A stretch of 64,000 nucleotides of DNA, from assembly GCF_032854445.1 (NCBI RefSeq), contig NC_088296.1, positions 28,329,064-28,393,063 on the forward strand, read 5' to 3'. This document shows, one piece after another, positions 59,534 through 64,000 of the stretch. The first letter of the stretch is position 1. Each line of letters starts with the position of its first letter. Position numbers and translations under genes: made by a program. The notes under the pieces are model-generated. The model did not search any database, had not been told where the DNA came from, and saw only the letters and a list, made by a program, of their open reading frames with translations. The stretch is from Liolophura sinensis (Eukaryota > Mollusca > Polyplacophora > Chitonida > Chitonidae).

Positions 59534-59923
59534 GTATAGGTGATGTATGAATGTGAGGCCAGGCCACAATACCTTGAAACTAAACCCAAAAAGTACACTT
59601 TCTCAGTATACTGAGAAGTGAAGAGGACATGATCTACCCATTTCCAGCCACATATAAATGTCGGCAGCTCCTTTCATTCTCATGTCATTATTTTTTACTC
59701 AAACTGCAAAAGTAGGTCCACTGCATTTCTTAAATTCTACATTACTTTCGCCTAATAATCTCGTTGAAATACCTGATACGACACCAAAGCAGCTGACCAT
59801 CGTACCATTTTTACATTCCGCGTGTGGATATGTGTATTTACGTACAATATTAGTGAATGTGTCATAAATAGCATTTTTACTGAAGTGGCATTTCAAGTAT
59901 TACGTTATATTTACTTTGTACAG

Positions 59924-60022
59924 GTTGGGCTGACACCTTTGCACTATGCAGTCCTGAAAGACAATGTGGATGTTGTTCGTGTGCTGCTGGACAAGGGCGC
60001 TAACATCCATGCACAGGATAAG
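59924..60022 (+). CDS. Ankyrin exon, alpha type, VLKDN variant
   Basis: Reads VGLTPLHYAVLKDN, then VDVVRVLLDKGANIHAQDK. The GAD aspartate is N. After the donor, the intronic stop seen elsewhere (GATGTGA) is GATGTCA, so read-through would run a further 14 codons. Confidence 0.8.
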
Positions 60023-60781
60023 GTACGTGATATACTGATGTCAGGCCGACGAAAATACTTGACAAGAGATGGTGCTCTGTTATGTAGTTAATTCACGTGG
60101 CAATTGAGCCTTGAATTTCAAGACCTGTTGGATGCACCAAATACAATGGCTGCAACTAAATAAATTTGCTCTACATAAAATGTAATGAGTGTGAATATTT
60201 CAAACTTCCATCCTTAGAAAGTTGACGCGACGACCACGTTAGTTAATGGGCAGACAGAGTATTTCAGTTAGAGATCGAACATACATTACTGACTTAATGT
60301 GGTCGAAAACCCCTGAAAAAATTTCACCAACCTGCGAATTTTATACGGGGGTGAAAATCTACATGCTGTTTTAAAACTCATAATGTGAGTCTTTTCTATA
60401 AGAATTGCTGAGAATTTCATTGTCTACGTGAACTATTAAAGCCGAAACGTATCTGTTAAAATAAAACAGCCGTTAAAGATGAGTTTCATTTATAATTACG
60501 ATTCACTAAATTAAACTGTTGACAAACAAAAATGTCATGTTGTGCCATCAAACAGTTAAGAAAGGTGTTTTCCGTTCGACAGCTGTAGAAAATATCGCCA
60601 GTGTGTATGGGTGACTGTAACATAGACACATAGACATAGTGATTATTAAAAAGGCGAACTGAAAAATCAGTACATTGAGAAGTGAAATGTACAAGACTTG
60701 CCCATTTCCAATCGTATATAAATGTCAACAACACCTTACACGTTTAAATTTTTATTTAAATTCATAAAATACGACGCTGAA

Positions 60782-60809
60782 GGGCGCTGATGTCAATGTA
60801 CAGAATAAG
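60782..60809 (+). pseudogene. Ankyrin beta exon remnant
   Basis: GADVNVQNK end with donor GTATAG; same deletion as the other remnants. Confidence 0.6.
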
Positions 60810-61192
60810 GTATAGGTGATGTATGAATATGAGGTCAGGCCACAAAACTTAAAAACTAAACCCAAAAGTACCCTTTCTCAGTATACTGAGAAGTAAAGAG
60901 GACATGATCTACCCATTTCCAGCCATACATAAATGTTGGCAACTCCTTTCACTCCCATGTCTTTGTTTGTTGCTCTACTTGTAAAAGTACTACATTTGTT
61001 AAATTCTAGAATTTTTTCACATTACAACCTCGTTGAAATACCTAATATGACAGCAAAGCAACTGACAATCGTACAATTTTTACATTCCGCGTGTGGATAT
61101 GTGTATTTACGTGCAATATTAGTGAATGTGTCATGTATAGCATTTTTACTGAAGTGGCATTTCAAGTATTACATTATATTTACTTTGCACAG

Positions 61193-61291
61193 AATGGGTG
61201 CACACTTTTGCAGTATACAGTGGTGAATAACAGAGTGGGTGTTGTTCGTGTGCTGCTGGAGAAAGATGCTGATGTCAATGTACAAGATAAG
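61193..61291 (+). CDS. Ankyrin exon, alpha type, TLLQ variant
   Basis: Reads NGCTLLQYTVVNNR, then VGVVRVLLEKDADVNVQDK; closest to 49,786. The flanking introns also match those of 49,786, 11.4 kb away, so a block was copied. Confidence 0.8.
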
Positions 61292-61810
61292 GTACGTGAT
61301 ATACTGATGTGAGGCTGGCCACAATACTTGACAAGAGATGGTGCTTTGCTACATAGTTTACTCACATGACAATTAAGCCTTAAATTTCAAGACCTGTACT
61401 AGACACCAAATCCACTGGCTGCAACTAAATAAATTTGCTCTACACAAAATGTAATAAGTGTGAATAATTCAAACTTTAATCCTTAGAAAGACAAAGCATA
61501 TTTTACAACTTGCTGTTGTAGTTCGCAGATGTAACTAACGTAACGTAATGACCGCGTTAGTTATTGGGCAGACAGAGTATTTCAGTTAGAACTCGGACAC
61601 ATTATAATGACATTAAGTTGAGGATAACCCCTGACAAAACTTCACATAATCAAAATCACATAGACAGGGTGATTTTCTAAAAGGCCAACTGGAAAATCAG
61701 TACATTCAGAAGTGAAATGAACAAGACTTGCCCATTTCCAACCGTATATAAATGTCAACAACGACTTACACGCTGAGGTATTTATTCAAATTTATAAAAT
61801 ATAACACTGA

Positions 61811-61839
61811 AGGCCGCTGATGTCAATGTACAAAATCAG
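61811..61839 (+). pseudogene. Ankyrin beta exon remnant
   Basis: Ends CAAAATCAG|GTATAG, as at 50,404, confirming that this module belongs to the 1,037 bp class. Confidence 0.6.
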
Positions 61840-62230
61840 GTATAGGTGGTGTATGGATATGAGGGCAGGCCACAATACTTAAAAAACTAAACCCAAAAAG
61901 TACCCTTTCTCATTATATTGAGAAGTGAAGAGGACATGATCTACCCATTTCCAGCGACACATAAATGTCAGCAACTCCTTTCACTTCCATGTTTTTGATT
62001 TTTGCTCAAATTGTAAAGGTAAGACCACTGCATTTGTTAAATTCTACATTACTTTCACATTACAACCTCGTTGAAATAACTAGTGCGACACCAAAACAGC
62101 TAACAATCGTATCATTTTTACATTCCACGTGTGAATATGTGTATTTACGTGCAATATAAATGAATGTGTCATGAATAGCATTTTTACTAAAGTGGCATTT
62201 CAAGTATTACATTATATTTACTTTGCACAG

Positions 62231-62329
62231 AATGGGTGGACACCTTTGCACTGTGCAGCACTGAATAACAGTGTGGATATTGTTCGTGTGCTGCTGGAGA
62301 AGGGTGCTGATGTCAATTTTCAGAATAAG
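62231..62329 (+). CDS. Ankyrin exon, alpha type, WTPLHC variant
   Basis: As 53,427, but with F for I near the end (VNFQNK). Acceptor TTTGCACAG, donor GTACGT. Confidence 0.82.
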
Positions 62330-62848
62330 GTACGTGATATACTGATGTGAGGTTGGCCACAATACTTGACGATAGATTGTGCTTTGCTATTTGGTTTACT
62401 CACGTGGCAATTGAACCTTGAATTTCAAGACCTGTACTAGACACCAAATCCACTGGCTGCAACTAAATAAATTTGCTCTACATAGAATGTAATAAGTGTG
62501 AATATTTCAAACTTTAATCCTTAGAAAGACAAAGCATATTTTACAACTTGCTCATGTAGTCCGCAGATGTAACTAACGTAACGTAATGACCGCGTTAGTT
62601 ATTGGGCAGACAGAGTATTTCAGTTAGAACTCGGACACATTATAATGACATTAAGTTGACGATAACACCTGACAAAACTTCACATAATCAAAATCACATA
62701 GACAGAGTGATTTTCTAAAGGCCAACTGGAAAATCAGTACATTGAGAAGTGAAATGAACAAGATTTGCCCATTTCCAACCGTATATAAATGTCAACAACG
62801 CCTTACACGCTCAGGTATTTATTCAAATTTATAAAATATAACACTGAA

Positions 62849-62876
62849 GGTCGCTGATGTCAATGTACAAAATCAG
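62849..62876 (+). pseudogene. Ankyrin beta exon remnant
   Basis: Reads GTCGCTGATGTCAATGTAC, then AAAATCAG with donor GTATAG. Confidence 0.6.
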
Positions 62877-63266
62877 GTATAGGTGGTATATGGATATGAG
62901 GCCAGGCCACAATACTTAAAAACTAAACCCAAAAAGTACACTTTCTCATTATACTGAGAAGTGAAGAGGACATGATCTACCCATTTCCAGCCACACATAA
63001 ATGTCAGCAACTCCTTTCACTTCCATGTCTTTGATTTTTGCTCAAATTATAATGGTAAGACCACTGCATTTGTTAAATTCTACATTACTTTCACATTACA
63101 ACCTCGTTGAAATAACTAGTGCGACACCAAAACAGCTGACAATCGTATCATTTTTACATTCCACGTGTGAATATGTGTATTTACCTGCAATATAAATGAA
63201 TGTGTTATGAATAGCATTTTTACTGAAGTAGCATTTTAAGTATTACATTATATTTACTTTGCACAG

Positions 63267-63365
63267 AATGGGCTGACACCTTTGCACTGTGCAGCACTGA
63301 ATAACAGTGTGGATATTGTTCGTGTGCTGCTGGAGAAGGGCGCTGATGTCAATATACAGAATAAG
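63267..63365 (+). CDS. Ankyrin exon, alpha type, last in window
   Basis: Reads NGLTPLHCAALNNS, then VDIVRVLLEKGADVNIQNK. The following intron (to 64,000) matches the intron after 53,427, so the array is expected to continue past the edge. Confidence 0.82.
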
Positions 63366-64000
63366 GTACGTGATATACTGATGTGAGGCTGGCCACAATA
63401 CTTGACGATAGATTGTGCTTTGCTATTTGGTTTACTCACGTGGCAATTGAACCTTGAATTTCAAGAACTGTGCTAGGTACCAAATCCACTGGCTGCAACT
63501 AAATAAATTTGCTCTACATAGGATGTTATCAGTGTAAATATTTCAAACTTCAATCCTTAGAAAGTCGACGCATATTTTACAACTTGTTTTTGTAGTCTAC
63601 GGATGTAACTAACGTCACTTAATGACCGCGTTAGTTATTGGCCAGACAGAGTATTTCAGTTAGAACTCGGACACATATTAACGACTTTAAGTTGTCGAAA
63701 ACCCCTGAAAAAATTTCCCAACTTGCGAACTTTATACGGGGGTGAAAATCTACATACTGTTTTAAAACTCATAATATGAGTCTTTTCAATAAGAATTGTT
63801 GAGAATTTTGTTGTCGATGTGAATTTTTACATTGTGATATTAAACAGTTAAGAAAGACGTTTTCCCGTTCGACAGCTGTAGAAAATAACGCCAGTGTGTA
63901 TGAGTGCCTGTCATATAAACACACAGACATAGTAATTTTCAAAAGGCCAACTGGAAAATCAGTACATTGAGAAGTGAAATGAACAAGACTTGCCCATTTC

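Larger units (their letters stand above)
52150..61192. repeat. 2,589 bp higher-order repeat, about 3.5 copies
   Basis: The unit contains alpha (VLKDN), beta remnant, alpha (WTPLHC or TLLQ) and beta pseudo-exon, with their introns. Corresponding exon starts are 54,746, 57,335 and 59,924 (2,589 apart each) and 53,427, 56,017, 58,604 and 61,193 (2,590, 2,587, 2,589). Introns are almost identical between units, indicating recent duplication or ongoing conversion. Confidence 0.88.
61193..63266. repeat. 1,037 bp ankyrin module, two tandem copies (third at 49,786)
   Basis: Alpha-to-alpha distances are 1,038 and 1,036 bp here, and 1,036 bp for 49,786-50,821. Modules share the beta remnant ending CAAAATCAG and the intron words AGTTGACGATAAC and CACATAATCAAAATCAC. 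Confidence 0.85.

Overview
The window is eukaryotic genomic DNA, most likely from a mollusc and possibly a bivalve. It is AT-rich, has spliced exons with GT/AG borders, and carries decayed LINEs, long minisatellites and tRNA-derived SINEs of a kind that is common in mollusc genomes. The organism call is an inference from repeat content, because no species-diagnostic gene is present. There is no bacterial-style operon anywhere.

Positions 1-43,200 hold no gene I can defend. This part is a patchwork of tandem arrays: 18 bp at 1.36-2.03 kb, 60 bp at 2.9-3.3 kb, a 71 bp plus 38 bp composite at 5.85-8.8 kb and again at 14.5-17.4 kb, 102 bp at 17.97-18.57 kb, 48 bp at 23.5-26.2 kb, 31 bp at 35.5-35.9 kb, 77 bp at 40.5-41.5 kb and 22 bp at 42.9-43.2 kb. 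Also present are fold-back palindromes, SINE copies, a minus-strand LINE fragment (27.06-28.9 kb), and four copies of a dispersed repeat called family R here (13.58-14.35, 17.44-20.9, 22.98-27.05 and 31.85-35.25 kb). The R copies differ mainly in which internal array has expanded in each. In at least one case the array monomer resembles a single-copy segment of R itself.

Positions 43,338-64,000 are one locus on the plus strand: part of a large ankyrin-repeat gene made of tandemly duplicated exon-intron modules. Each coding exon is 99 nt, phase 0 at both ends, and encodes one 33-residue ankyrin repeat. Two exon types alternate. Alpha exons have an acceptor ending ...GCACAG or ...GTACAG and a donor GTACGT. 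Beta exons have an acceptor ...TTATACAG and a donor GTATAG. Alpha exons are intact throughout. Beta exons are intact only at 44,001; all later ones have lost the acceptor AG or most of the exon. Because every exon is symmetric, alpha-to-alpha splicing keeps the frame. From 52,150 to 61,192 the modules form a higher-order repeat of 2,589 bp, flanked by 1,037 bp modules. A 5'-truncated LINE, itself interrupted by a SINE, sits in an intron of the second module. Neither end of the gene is identified here; the array runs off the right edge.

The observations most worth following are the alternating exon decay in the ankyrin array, the recurrent in-frame intronic stop plus AATAAA hexamer after nearly every alpha exon, and the array-generating behaviour of family R.
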